Source: Pseudobdellovibrionaceae bacterium
Lineage (GTDB): Bacteria; Bdellovibrionota; Bdellovibrionia; Bdellovibrionales; Bdellovibrionaceae
NCBI GenBank assembly: GCA_030158485.1
Contig: JAOASS010000006.1
Location: 124,001 to 188,000 of the forward strand
Direction of reading: 5' to 3'
Length of the DNA: 64,000 nt
The position numbers and the translations under genes are program-made. The notes under the pieces are model-generated. The model was not told where the DNA came from and did not search any database. It saw only the letters and a program-made list of their open reading frames with translations. Below are positions 1 to 7,859 of the stretch, piece after piece. The number at the start of each line of letters is the position of its first letter. The first letter of the stretch is position 1.

Positions 1-4
1 GTTC

Positions 5-1747
5 TTGGATGCCGAGGATTCAAAAATCCCGAACAACCCAGGACTCATGAACGAAAAAACGAAGGAAGACTTCAGTGCTCTCTTCGACTCAACTCTGGAT
101 GGCCAAAGCTTCCGAGTGGGTGATGTTGTCAGCGGAACAGTTGTCGAAGTTCAATCTGACTACGTTCTTGTTGATATCAACTATAAGTCCGAAGGACTTA
201 TCGATATCAACGAATTCCGTGTTGTAGACGGTGTTCGCCAAGTTAAAGCTGGCGATCAAGTTGAAGTCTTAATTGACCGCATCGAAACTGATAATGGAAT
301 GATTGGTTTATCAAAAGATAAAGCCGACATGCTCAGAGCTTGGTCTGATATTTCGAAGGCAGCTGAAAATGAAGAAGTCATTGAAGGTGTCGTCGTAGCT
401 AAAGTCAAAGGTGGCCTAAGCGTTGATATCGGTGTTAAAGCTTTCTTGCCTGGTTCACAAATTGATCTGCGTCCAGTTCGCAATATGGACGTTTACATTG
501 GCAAGACATACAAGTTCAAAGTTATCAAATTCAATAAAAAACGTGGTAATATCGTACTCAGCCGACGAGCTCTTCTTGAAGAAGAACGCGAAAGCATGAA
601 GACACAAACATTGGATGCAATGAAAGAAGGATCTATCGTAACGGGTCTTGTGAAAAATATCACAGACTACGGCGCTTTTATTGATTTAGGTGGCATGGAC
701 GGTCTTCTTCACATTACAGACATGAGCTGGGGACGTATCAAGCACCCATCTGAAATCTTAAATGTGGGTGATGAAATTCAAGTTAAAATTTTGAAATATG
801 ATCAGGAAAAAGAGCGCGTGTCTTTAGGCATGAAGCAACTTCAAACTGATCCTTGGGAAAATGTAAAAACTCTTTTCCCAATTGGTGCTAAGACAAAAGG
901 TAAAGTCGTCAGTGTCACTGAATACGGTGCATTTGTTGAATTAGCTGAAGGTGTTGAAGGTCTAATCCACGTTTCTGAAATGAGCTGGACAAAGCGTGTG
1001 AAGCACGCGAACCAATTGATTCAACAAGGGGCAGAAGTTGATGTTCAAGTTCTTGAAATCGACGGCGAAAACCGACGTATTTCTTTGGGCATGAAGCAGC
1101 TCCAGCAAAATCCTTGGGTTGAATTAAAAGAATCCTATGCTCCAGGAACAATCATCGAAGGTGAAGTGAAGTCGATTACTGATTTCGGTATCTTCGTGGG
1201 TATTGAAGATGGTATTGACGGACTTGTTCACATTTCTGATTTTTCGTGGACAAAACGTGTTAACAATCCTGCTGAGATGTTCGCTAAAGGGCAAAAGATT
1301 CGTGCCGTTGTATTGGGCGTTGATGTTGAAAACGAAAGATTTTCTTTGGGTGTTAAACAACTCGAAAATGATCCTTGGTCAAACATCGAAAGCAAATACG
1401 CAATCGGAACTCAGCATGATGTGAAAGTCACAAAACTTGCAGACTTCGGTGCTTTCGTAGAACTTGAAAGCGATATTGAAGGTCTTATCCATATTTCAGA
1501 ACTCACAACTGATAAAATCAACCACCCGGAAGATTTCGTTAAAGTTGGTGGAACTGTTAAAGCGGAAGTGATCTCGATCGACAAAGAGGCTCGAAAAATT
1601 GGCTTATCATCTAAGCTCGTTAAGCTCAGAGAGCAAAAAGGTGACGTGGAAGATTACGCAAGAAAAGCAACGGCAACTTCTAAAACATCTTTAGGTGATC
1701 TTTTCGGAGACGCATTGAAGAATGTGAAGACGGATCCGAAAGGCTAA
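5..1747 (+). CDS. rpsA: 30S ribosomal protein S1
   Basis: Ribosomal protein S1 binds mRNA on the 30S subunit and helps initiate translation, especially on weakly structured or SD-poor messages. The protein shows six consecutive S1/OB-fold repeats (about residues 37-105, 120-190, 208-278, 295-365, 382-452 and 470-540). The later repeats carry the repeated pattern ITDYGAFIDL / GLLHITDMSW / LGMKQL. The six-repeat layout and length match the long proteobacterial S1. The start is uncertain: a TTG at position 5 and an in-frame ATG at 47 are both possible. The frame is open to the window edge, so the gene could begin upstream. It is followed by two terminator-like hairpins, so it probably ends its transcription unit. 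Identity is secure; only the N-terminus is in doubt. Confidence 0.96.
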   Translation: MDAEDSKIPNNPGLMNEKTKEDFSALFDSTLDGQSFRVGDVVSGTVVEVQSDYVLVDINYKSEGLIDINEFRVVDGVRQVKAGDQVEVLIDRIETDNGMIGLSKDKADMLRAWSDISKAAENEEVIEGVVVAKVKGGLSVDIGVKAFLPGSQIDLRPVRNMDVYIGKTYKFKVIKFNKKRGNIVLSRRALLEEERESMKTQTLDAMKEGSIVTGLVKNITDYGAFIDLGGMDGLLHITDMSWGRIKHPSEILNVGDEIQVKILKYDQEKERVSLGMKQLQTDPWENVKTLFPIGAKTKGKVVSVTEYGAFVELAEGVEGLIHVSEMSWTKRVKHANQLIQQGAEVDVQVLEIDGENRRISLGMKQLQQNPWVELKESYAPGTIIEGEVKSITDFGIFVGIEDGIDGLVHISDFSWTKRVNNPAEMFAKGQKIRAVVLGVDVENERFSLGVKQLENDPWSNIESKYAIGTQHDVKVTKLADFGAFVELESDIEGLIHISELTTDKINHPEDFVKVGGTVKAEVISIDKEARKIGLSSKLVKLREQKGDVEDYARKATATSKTSLGDLFGDALKNVKTDPKG

Positions 1748-1809
1748 TTTTTGTTACCCTTGTAAGCAACTTCTTTTGAACAGTGTCTTCGGATAAGTTG
1801 AAAAGAAAC

Positions 1810-1843
1810 AATAAAGAGATTTCGGAAATGAGCTCTTTATTTT
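1810..1843 (+). terminator. Terminator-like hairpin 1 after rpsA
   Basis: A perfect 9-bp stem AATAAAGAG / CTCTTTATT (1810-1818 with 1833-1841) is followed by T residues. The loop contains a smaller inner hairpin (ATTTC/GGAAAT). It lies 60 bp after the rpsA stop. The stem is AT-rich, so it may be a weak first terminator or an mRNA 3'-end structure. Confidence 0.5.
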
Positions 1844-1868
1844 AAAAATTGAACCATAAAAATTTTAA

Positions 1869-1900
1869 AACCCACATCAAAAAAAGATGTGGGTTTTTTT
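1869..1900 (+). terminator. Rho-independent terminator of rpsA
   Basis: A perfect 10-bp stem AACCCACATC / GATGTGGGTT (1869-1878 with 1886-1895) has a 7-A loop and runs straight into a stretch of seven T residues ending at 1900. This is a textbook intrinsic terminator for rpsA. Confidence 0.9.
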
Positions 1901-1984
1901 ATTGGCGGATTTAAATTAATTGATTTTAGAAACGAAAGATCTGATTAAGATTCAATAAAAAACGAAGTCCTTGAATCTGGTAAA

Positions 1985-2160
1985 ATGTAAAAATGACTTT
2001 GCGCAGAACTGCAGTGGCAGTGCGGCGCAAAATTGGTTTGTGGACTAGCGCTTTGCGTGGTCCCTTCTTAAGTTAATGTTGGAGAGCTAACGCTTGGAAT
2101 CATGACAAGAATCGTCGGACAGGTGAGTCTTATCAGGCCTCCTCTTTATTTTTACGTGGC
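1985..2160 (+). other. Structured intergenic segment, possible non-coding RNA
   Basis: The 499-bp gap between rpsA and sppA contains no convincing protein gene. Its central part is more GC-rich than the flanks and can form several short hairpins. These are TTTGCGC/GCGCAAA around 1998-2033 enclosing ACTG/CAGT, GGAC/GTCC near 2042-2061 enclosing CGC/GCG, and GTTA/TAAC near 2074-2093. A pyrimidine-rich CCTCCTCTTT follows at about 2141-2150. I could not match it to tmRNA, RNase P RNA, SRP RNA or a c-di-GMP riboswitch. A faint resemblance to 6S RNA motifs does not hold up structurally. It could equally be the long 5' leader of sppA. Confidence 0.25.
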
Positions 2161-2246
2161 AATTTCTTTATTTTAAGTGCGCTCTTGAAAACTAAAAGAT
2201 TATGCAGTGAAAGCATAAATAAAGGGGCTCATGGCGGGGGTAATGT

Positions 2247-3206
2247 ATGCTTAAATTTTGGTTTCGATTTGTTGTTATGATTCTTGCTTTTGTGGGTTTA
2301 GTTTACTTAGGCAAATCAGCATTTAAATCCTGGGGAGGGGCAGACGGCCATGCCACTGTTGTTTCAAGTCACTCAATATTAGTTCTAGACCTTCAAGGTG
2401 TGATTTTGAACGGTCAACAATTTTTAGATAATTTGAAAGAGTACCGTGAACAGTCAAAAGTTAAAGCGATCTTTATCAATGTCAATTCACCTGGTGGTGC
2501 CGTCGGGCCTTCGCAGGAAATTTATGCTGAATTAAAAAGAACACGTGAAGAATTTAAAAAACCGATTGTGTGTTTCACTTCTGGCTTGATGGCCAGTGGG
2601 GGTTATTACACTTCGTTAGCTTGCGATAAAATCGTCGTTGCTCCAGGGGCTTTGATTGGGTCAATAGGAGTTATTATGAGTTTTGCTAATTTAGAAAAAC
2701 TTTATGATTGGGCTAAAATCACTCGCTACTCGGTTACATCAGGGAAGTTTAAAGATTCTGGTGCTGAGTACAGATCAATGCGTGATGATGAGAAAAAGCT
2801 TTTTCAAGATATGATTGATGAAGTCTATCAGCAGTTTAAGTCTGCAGTTCGAGATTCTCGACCACAAATAAAAAAAGAAGTTTTGGATGAGTACACAGAT
2901 GGCCGTATTTTTACGGGTGCAAAAGCTGTTGAAATGGGTTTCGCTGATATTGTAGGTACTGAAGATCAAGCGATTGCCCTTGCCGCAGAAATGGGAAGCT
3001 TGAAAAAAGATCATTATGATCTTTTTGAAGTTCCTCGTAAAAAGAAAAGTATATGGGATTTGGGTGAAGAAGAAGAACAAGACACTATAAACGGTCATAT
3101 TTTTGGAGATCGTTCGACTCATTTTTTAGAAAAGTCCCTTAAGAAAGTTTTGGGTACAGAGCTATTGAATCAGCCTGTTTATATGATGCCAGGGGTTTGG
3201 CTTTAA
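2247..3206 (+). CDS. sppA: Signal peptide peptidase SppA (short form)
   Basis: Membrane-anchored serine protease that degrades cleaved signal peptides. An N-terminal hydrophobic anchor (about residues 3-22) precedes a single S49 peptidase domain. The nucleophile region reads LMASGGYYTS with Ser117. The general-base lysine is expected in SGKFKDSG (K167 or K169). The substrate groove motif NSPGGAVGPS is also present. At 319 aa it is the single-domain type, about half the length of E. coli SppA. The ATG has only a weak upstream purine run (GGCGGGGG). It is first of a co-directional run with the HIT, rhomboid and small-protein genes, so it probably heads that operon. The C-terminal 40 residues are family-divergent. 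Confidence 0.92.
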   Translation: MLKFWFRFVVMILAFVGLVYLGKSAFKSWGGADGHATVVSSHSILVLDLQGVILNGQQFLDNLKEYREQSKVKAIFINVNSPGGAVGPSQEIYAELKRTREEFKKPIVCFTSGLMASGGYYTSLACDKIVVAPGALIGSIGVIMSFANLEKLYDWAKITRYSVTSGKFKDSGAEYRSMRDDEKKLFQDMIDEVYQQFKSAVRDSRPQIKKEVLDEYTDGRIFTGAKAVEMGFADIVGTEDQAIALAAEMGSLKKDHYDLFEVPRKKKSIWDLGEEEEQDTINGHIFGDRSTHFLEKSLKKVLGTELLNQPVYMMPGVWL

Positions 3207-3217
3207 AGGAGGGGATT

Positions 3218-3838
3218 TTGAAGAATAAAAAAAGAATCAAAAAGAAATCCCAATCGTTAATTGTCGACAAATCGTTGAAGCAAAAAAAATCTGCGAAAAA
3301 AAATGGAGACCAGAATAAAACAAAATCTTTAGCCTTGGGCCTGGTTAAAAGAGTTTTATTTCGACCTGATCGTTATCAGTATGTTCGTCAAAAGATTAAA
3401 ACAGATTCTTGTGTTTTCTGTTTTGCTAGCAAAGAAAAAATAAAATTTGAGACTCTTTGTATTTACAAAACGGAATACTCTTTGGTTTTGCTGAACAAGT
3501 TTCCTTATAACTCAGGACATCTTTTGGTTTTACCTCGATCCCATAAAGGTCATTTACTTTCATTAAGTGAAATTGAATTTCAAGACTTACATTTGACTTT
3601 AAAGAAGGCTGTGCAAGCAATTGAAAAACTTTATCAGCCAGCGGCTCTCAATATTGGGCTTAATCATGGAAAAGCAGCGGGTGCGGGTTTGCCCGATCAT
3701 CTTCATTATCATGTGATTCCTCGCTGGGAAGGCGATCTTAATTTTTTCCCCTTGATTGCAGAAACAAAAGCGGTGGTTGAAACCCTTGAACAGACTTATC
3801 AAAAATTCAGCGAATATTTTTTGGAGATTTCACCGTGA
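3218..3838 (+). CDS. HIT family hydrolase/nucleotidyl transferase
   Basis: Histidine-triad protein of the branch acting on dinucleoside polyphosphates or nucleotide conjugates. The triad reads H161-L-H163-Y-H165 followed by VIPRW. A Cys65-x2-Cys68 pair near the start of the domain suggests a structural zinc. The first ~45 residues are a lysine-rich, low-complexity extension unusual for the family, perhaps for nucleic-acid or ribosome contact (inference). The start is set at TTG 3218 because AAAGGAGGGG sits 3-5 nt before it; an earlier in-frame TTG at 3197 lies inside sppA and has no ribosome site. The stop overlaps the GTG start of the rhomboid gene (GTGA), indicating translational coupling. 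The exact substrate cannot be read from sequence. Confidence 0.88.
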   Translation: MKNKKRIKKKSQSLIVDKSLKQKKSAKKNGDQNKTKSLALGLVKRVLFRPDRYQYVRQKIKTDSCVFCFASKEKIKFETLCIYKTEYSLVLLNKFPYNSGHLLVLPRSHKGHLLSLSEIEFQDLHLTLKKAVQAIEKLYQPAALNIGLNHGKAAGAGLPDHLHYHVIPRWEGDLNFFPLIAETKAVVETLEQTYQKFSEYFLEISP

Positions 3839-4581
3839 ATAGACCGATGTCTTTTTCTATTGCGCCAATGACCCCAATGGTCAAAAAAATCATTATTATA
3901 AACGTCGCGATTTGGTTTGGTCTTCAAGTTCTTGCCGAATCATTTCTAAAGTGGCCAATTTCAAATTTATTTTCACTGGTTCCAGGTCAAATTTTATACG
4001 AATATAAAATCTGGCAATCCGTGACTTATCTATTTTTGCATTCTTTGCAAGTGACACATATTTTATTTAATATGTTAATGCTTTGGTTTTTTGGTAGCGA
4101 AGTAGAACAAACTTGGGGATCTCGTCGGTTTTTAACTTATTATTTGGTAACTGGAGTCGGTGCAGCTTTCATTTACTGCTTCGGTATGGCGCTTTACGCT
4201 TACTTAACTGGTGATACGAGGCCTTTACTTATTCCTGTTGTCGGGGCTTCAGGGGCCTTATTTGGAGTGATGCTGGCCTATGGAATTCTTTTCGGGGACC
4301 GGACGATTTATTTCTTTATGCTTTTTCCTATGAAAGCGCGTTACTTCGTTATGTTGATGGGCTTGATTGAGTTTGCTAATATGGTCACTTCACAGGTTTC
4401 AGGTAGTGAAGTGGCTTATTTGGCTCACTTAGGTGGCTTGGTTTCTGGATTTCTTTTTATCTTATTTCAAAAATGGCAGGCTCAGGGCCCCCGTAAAGGA
4501 ACTGGCAGTAAAAAGGGTCGACACTTGCAGCTCGTCGTCGACAATGATAAAAGTGGCAAGGGTCCCAAATACTGGAACTAG
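3835..4581 (+). CDS. Rhomboid family intramembrane serine protease
   Basis: Polytopic inner-membrane protease that cleaves transmembrane segments. The catalytic dyad is visible: Ser139 in GASGALFG and His198 in LAHLGGLVSG. At least six hydrophobic segments are present, and the L1-loop-type Trp/Arg region (EVEQTWGSRRFLTYY) is typical of the family. Length (248 aa) suits a minimal rhomboid. The basic C-terminal tail (about 30 residues) is cytoplasmic by the positive-inside rule. It starts with GTG overlapping the HIT stop and lies in the sppA-HIT-rhomboid group. With SppA this gives a small membrane-proteolysis cluster; a functional link is inference. Confidence 0.92.
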   Translation: MNRPMSFSIAPMTPMVKKIIIINVAIWFGLQVLAESFLKWPISNLFSLVPGQILYEYKIWQSVTYLFLHSLQVTHILFNMLMLWFFGSEVEQTWGSRRFLTYYLVTGVGAAFIYCFGMALYAYLTGDTRPLLIPVVGASGALFGVMLAYGILFGDRTIYFFMLFPMKARYFVMLMGLIEFANMVTSQVSGSEVAYLAHLGGLVSGFLFILFQKWQAQGPRKGTGSKKGRHLQLVVDNDKSGKGPKYWN

Positions 4582-4596
4582 TTACAGGAGCACAAA

Positions 4597-4782
4597 ATGT
4601 CATTATACAAATCTCTTAAAGGTCTTAAATTTGATAAAAGATTGACGGAGTACAATCTTAACAAAGGTTTACTGACAAAAGAAGAGTTGCAAAAACACCT
4701 CGAGACTTTGGAAGACGTAGGGCATAAAGTTGATTTAGTTCGACTAGGTTCAAATGTACAAGATCGTGATAGCTATAACTAA
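4597..4782 (+). CDS. Small conserved-looking protein, unknown function
   Basis: A 61-aa soluble, charged protein with no signal peptide or membrane segment. It begins 15 bp after the rhomboid stop, behind a clear CAGGAG ribosome site. That spacing, the SD and co-direction support it as a real gene at the end of the operon. The middle (TKEELQKHLETLEDVG) should form an amphipathic helix. I do not recognise a family. It ends only 10 bp before the convergent L,D-transpeptidase gene. Confidence 0.7.
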   Translation: MSLYKSLKGLKFDKRLTEYNLNKGLLTKEELQKHLETLEDVGHKVDLVRLGSNVQDRDSYN

Positions 4783-4791
4783 ATTTAAAAA

Positions 4792-5766
4792 TTAATTATT
4801 AGCAGTTGAGTCTGGATTAATGACTTGGCTGCTTGTTAAAGATTCTCCAGTTTCTTTTGCTGGAGTCCATTCTTCACGTATAATTTTATATTGGCCATCT
4901 TTTAGACGTGCATAGACCACTTTAATTCCATAATCAGTATGTTTATCCGAAGTGTATTTTTGAAGTGTTTTAACAATCATTTGATCATTGTGTACGAGAA
5001 GAAAAGGTTGATCTAATCTGATTTGAATCGTGCTGTATCGATTATTTAATTTTTCCTTATGCCGCTTCCAGGTTTTAAAGTTAAAGCCTGGAGCTGAAAA
5101 GCTATCATCATAAAACGAAAGATATTTGCTGAGATCTCGAGACTCCCAAGACTGAACCCATTCTTTTAAAAAATGAGCTTTTTCATCTCTTATTTTTTTA
5201 TGAGCTTCTGATGTGGCATACTTGATTTGATCAAAAATTAAAATTGGTGTTTGCTTGAAAGAAATATATTTTTCTAATTTAACGATCTCATCATTTCGCA
5301 CAACGACGCAACCTCGAGATCCGCGTGTCAGCGGGACATCATCAGGCACTGAGTGAAGCCAGATTCCGTAACCTGTTTTCCCATCTTTTTTATCAAAAAG
5401 GTTCGGATAATCCATCGTAAAAGCCATTTTGCCGTATATATTAAAAGGTATTTCTGGATTTGTTTTTTTTTCTTGAAAGAAATAAATGCCTTCAGGAGTT
5501 TTATGATCATCCTGCTTTTCTTTTTTTCCGTTGTTTTTTCCGATGTCAGCAGTCATTTCTTCTACTTTTTTAATTGTATCGCTATCTCGCTCGTAGACCA
5601 TTAATTTTCTCAAGGATTTATCGACGACAAATACATATTTAGAAAATGCTTGAGTTGCAGAAATTTGTAATAAATTTTCTGGAAAAACTTCAAGGTTATC
5701 AGCTGTCGCATTTAACGGCTGAATAAAAAGAAGTGATATAAACGAGATTAGGATCAGTGGTCGCAT
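4792..5766 (-). CDS. L,D-transpeptidase (YkuD domain) with C-terminal NTF2-like domain
   Basis: Exported peptidoglycan cross-linking or remodelling enzyme. A signal peptide (about residues 1-22) is followed by the YkuD catalytic domain with H138 and the SRGC motif around the nucleophile Cys153 (GSRGCVVVRNDE). The last ~110 residues (FLKEWVQSWESRDLSKYLSFYDDSF onward) look like an NTF2/SnoaL-type fold found behind YkuD in related enzymes. The start is ambiguous. ATG 5766 lies exactly 7 nt after an ACCGATAA element, whereas TTG 5772 has an AAGGA 8 nt upstream. The gene is divergent from fliL. In a Bdellovibrio-like predator such enzymes remodel self or prey wall, but that role is inference. Confidence 0.88.
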   Translation of the reverse strand: MRPLILISFISLLFIQPLNATADNLEVFPENLLQISATQAFSKYVFVVDKSLRKLMVYERDSDTIKKVEEMTADIGKNNGKKEKQDDHKTPEGIYFFQEKKTNPEIPFNIYGKMAFTMDYPNLFDKKDGKTGYGIWLHSVPDDVPLTRGSRGCVVVRNDEIVKLEKYISFKQTPILIFDQIKYATSEAHKKIRDEKAHFLKEWVQSWESRDLSKYLSFYDDSFSAPGFNFKTWKRHKEKLNNRYSTIQIRLDQPFLLVHNDQMIVKTLQKYTSDKHTDYGIKVVYARLKDGQYKIIREEWTPAKETGESLTSSQVINPDSTANN

Positions 5767-5773
5767 AGTCAAA

Positions 5774-5781
5774 TTATCGGT
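5774..5781 (-). promoter_or_regulatory. Possible flagellar-sigma-like -10 (ACCGATAA) of the L,D-transpeptidase gene
   Basis: On the minus strand ACCGATAA ends 7 nt before ATG 5766, close to the GCCGATAA sigma-28 -10 consensus. No TAAA-like -35 is seen at the expected 15 nt, so support is weak. The geometry repeats that at the 535-aa lipoprotein gene. Confidence 0.3.
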
Positions 5782-5833
5782 CCTTGTTGTACAAAAAATG
5801 AACTTTTTTCTGCGAACGCGAATAACACTTGTA

Positions 5834-5844
5834 TCATTTTGAGA
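5834..5844 (-). promoter_or_regulatory. Shared upstream element, copy 1 (fliL / L,D-transpeptidase)
   Basis: TCATTTTGAGA on the plus strand, i.e. TCTCAAAATGA on the minus strand. It shares 13 identical bases (ATTCTCAAAATGA) with the copy upstream of cheW. It lies 27 nt upstream of the candidate fliL -35 and between the divergent fliL and L,D-transpeptidase genes. It could be an operator or activator site. Confidence 0.4.
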
Positions 5845-5871
5845 ATCTTTAAACTTCCTGTCATTTAGTCT

Positions 5872-5899
5872 TAAGACTTCGGTCTAGTTCAGCCGATAG
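5872..5899 (+). promoter_or_regulatory. Sigma-28 (FliA)-type promoter of fliL
   Basis: TAAG at 5872-5875, a 16-nt spacer, then GCCGATAG at 5892-5899. The FliA consensus is TAAA-N15-GCCGATAA. It sits 21 nt before the fliL ATG, and the expected class of gene lies downstream. Assignment is by motif only. Confidence 0.7.
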
Positions 5900-5920
5900 G
5901 AAACTGAATGAGAGAGGTAT

Positions 5921-6442
5921 ATGGCAGAAAAAAAAGAACAAGATCAAAGTGAAAAGAAAGTATCAAAGTTACCAGTTCAAAAGATTCTAACTGGATTGTT
6001 TGTCATTTTTAATTTAGGTGGAACGGGTTTTGGTACTTATCTGGTTTATGCTTCAACCGTGGGGTGGAAAGCACCAACGTTAACCGAAGCTTCCATCAAA
6101 GTAGATCCCAGCTTTATTTTTAACGAGGACAGTGCCGTACCCTACGTTTACACGATGGATAAGTTTACAGTGAATTTATTAGGCGACCCAAGGCGAACTG
6201 TTCGTCTTGAAGTCAATTTACATATGTTAGGTCGAGATGCTTTTGAAGAAGTGATGCTTTCTGATAACCGTGCTCGAGTTCGTGATCGAATTGTTCGCTT
6301 ATTAAATGAAAAGAATTTTTCAGAAATTGAAAGTATTCAAGGAAAACTCTTTTTGAAAGATAAAATCGCGATGGAAGTGAATTCCATTCTCAACAAAGGT
6401 GTGGTTAAGGATATATACTTCACTGATTTTGTTGTTCAATAG
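5921..6442 (+). CDS. fliL: Flagellar basal-body-associated protein FliL
   Basis: FliL surrounds the stator units at the flagellar motor and modulates torque. The 173-aa protein has a charged N-terminus, one membrane segment (about residues 24-47) and a periplasmic FliL domain. The characteristic pattern runs from VYTMDKFTVNLLGDP to the C-terminal YFTDFVVQ. An AGAGAGG ribosome site lies just upstream. It stands alone, without the usual neighbours (fliM, fliN, motB), so it may be a separate or extra copy. A candidate FliA promoter precedes it, consistent with late flagellar expression. Confidence 0.87.
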   Translation: MAEKKEQDQSEKKVSKLPVQKILTGLFVIFNLGGTGFGTYLVYASTVGWKAPTLTEASIKVDPSFIFNEDSAVPYVYTMDKFTVNLLGDPRRTVRLEVNLHMLGRDAFEEVMLSDNRARVRDRIVRLLNEKNFSEIESIQGKLFLKDKIAMEVNSILNKGVVKDIYFTDFVVQ

Positions 6443-6524
6443 GATTTCAATACATAGAATAAAACAGATTCTTTCAAACCAAGGTTGATTTTTTCTACTT
6501 TGGTACTCAAGGAACGGAGTTCCC

Positions 6525-7859
6525 ATGAAAGCTGTTTTATTTTTTATAATTGCCTTATCAATTTCAGCATTTGCTCAAAATTCGATTTTGAATGTTGAGT
6601 TACAAGTAGAAAAGTATGTTCTTAAAAATGGTCTGACAGTTCTTCTGCATCGAGATTCAGCAACTCCACTTGTGAGCTATCACACGTGGTACCGTGTTGG
6701 ATCTCGTCATGAAAAAATCGGAATCACAGGCGCTGCTCATATGCTAGAGCATATGATGTTTAAAGGGGCTCAAAAATATTCTAATAAAGAATTTGATAAA
6801 ATTTTACATGCCAATGGAATCACCAATAACGCTTTTACGACATACGACATCACCGGTTTTTATGAAAGTCTGCCAAAAGATAAATTGGAACTGATCATGG
6901 ATATGGAAAGAGATCGTCTGAGTTCATTACTTTTGAAGCCGGAAGATTTAATAAGCGAAAAATCTGTCGTTGCAGAAGAAAGACGCTGGAGAGTTGATAA
7001 CAATCCGCAAAGTTTATTGCGCGAACAAACAATGGAGATCATGTTTTCAGGACATCCTTACCGCTGGCCTGTTATTGGATACATGAAAGATATTAATTCA
7101 TATACAATTGAGCCCCTTCGAGAATTCTATGAAAAATACTATGGTCCGAATAATGCTGTTCTTGTGATTGCGGGTGATATCAATATTGAAGTTACTAAAA
7201 AGCTTGTAGAAAAATATTATGCCGATCTACCTATTCGAACTTTACCAAAAGAACCTTTATATTCTATTAAGCCGCTCAAAGAAAAAAAAATTATCAAGCT
7301 TTTTAAAGACGTTCAGGTTCCAAGTCTGATGTTGAGTTATCCGTCTGTTCCAGATCAACATCCAGATGCGTATGCACTAGAAGTATTATCGCAAGTCCTG
7401 GCAAACGGGGCTTCAAGTCGATTATCTAAAGAACTAGTTTACAATAAACAGTGGGCAACTGGAACTGGAGCTTACCAATGGTCTTTAAAGCAGGCGGGTA
7501 TCTGGGGAGTTTTCTTATCTTTGAAGCCTGAAGCAAAAGATGAACAAGTTGTCAGTGTTTTGGATAGGGAAATTTTCCGAATACGACATCAGTTAATTAC
7601 TCAAAGAGAACTCAAAAGAGCGCAAAATCAATTTATGTCAGATTTCGTTGAGGGTCTTTCAACTGTTGATTCAAAGGCCCGGGCATTGGCTTCTGCTGAA
7701 ATTGTTTCTGGAGACTATAAAACATTATTCACTGACCTCGAAAAGTATCAAAAAGTGACAGTTTATGATGTTCGTCGAGTCGCAGAAAAGTATCTTAACC
7801 CGAATGGAAGAGTTCTAGCCTGGTTAAAACCGCAAGCAACTCAAAAGGCGTCAAAATGA
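6525..7859 (+). CDS. M16 family zinc metallopeptidase, catalytic subunit
   Basis: Exported processing protease of the M16B type. An N-terminal signal peptide (about residues 1-17, ending SAFAQ) precedes the inverted zinc motif H72-M-L-E75-H76. The third ligand is expected in VVAEERRW at E151/E152. Two M16 domains are present (about 30-180 and 190-400). The ATG follows GGAG 7 nt upstream, inside a small GGAAC/GTTCC stem. The gene overlaps the next M16 gene by 4 nt (ATGA), so both subunits are made together. Substrates are unknown; periplasmic location is inferred from the signal peptide. Confidence 0.93.
   Translation: MKAVLFFIIALSISAFAQNSILNVELQVEKYVLKNGLTVLLHRDSATPLVSYHTWYRVGSRHEKIGITGAAHMLEHMMFKGAQKYSNKEFDKILHANGITNNAFTTYDITGFYESLPKDKLELIMDMERDRLSSLLLKPEDLISEKSVVAEERRWRVDNNPQSLLREQTMEIMFSGHPYRWPVIGYMKDINSYTIEPLREFYEKYYGPNNAVLVIAGDINIEVTKKLVEKYYADLPIRTLPKEPLYSIKPLKEKKIIKLFKDVQVPSLMLSYPSVPDQHPDAYALEVLSQVLANGASSRLSKELVYNKQWATGTGAYQWSLKQAGIWGVFLSLKPEAKDEQVVSVLDREIFRIRHQLITQRELKRAQNQFMSDFVEGLSTVDSKARALASAEIVSGDYKTLFTDLEKYQKVTVYDVRRVAEKYLNPNGRVLAWLKPQATQKASK

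Noticed and set aside
1993-2076. 27-codon reading frame (MTLRRTAVAVRRKIG...) in the gap before sppA.
   Set aside because: No ribosome site and it runs through the hairpin-forming segment; more likely chance.
1985-2160. Possible 6S RNA.
   Set aside because: GGTCCCTT and GGTGAG resemble E. coli 6S blocks, but their spacing and expected closing stems do not fit.
3197-3217. Earlier TTG start for the HIT protein.
   Set aside because: It lies in the end of sppA without a ribosome site, while TTG 3218 has AAAGGAGGGG upstream.
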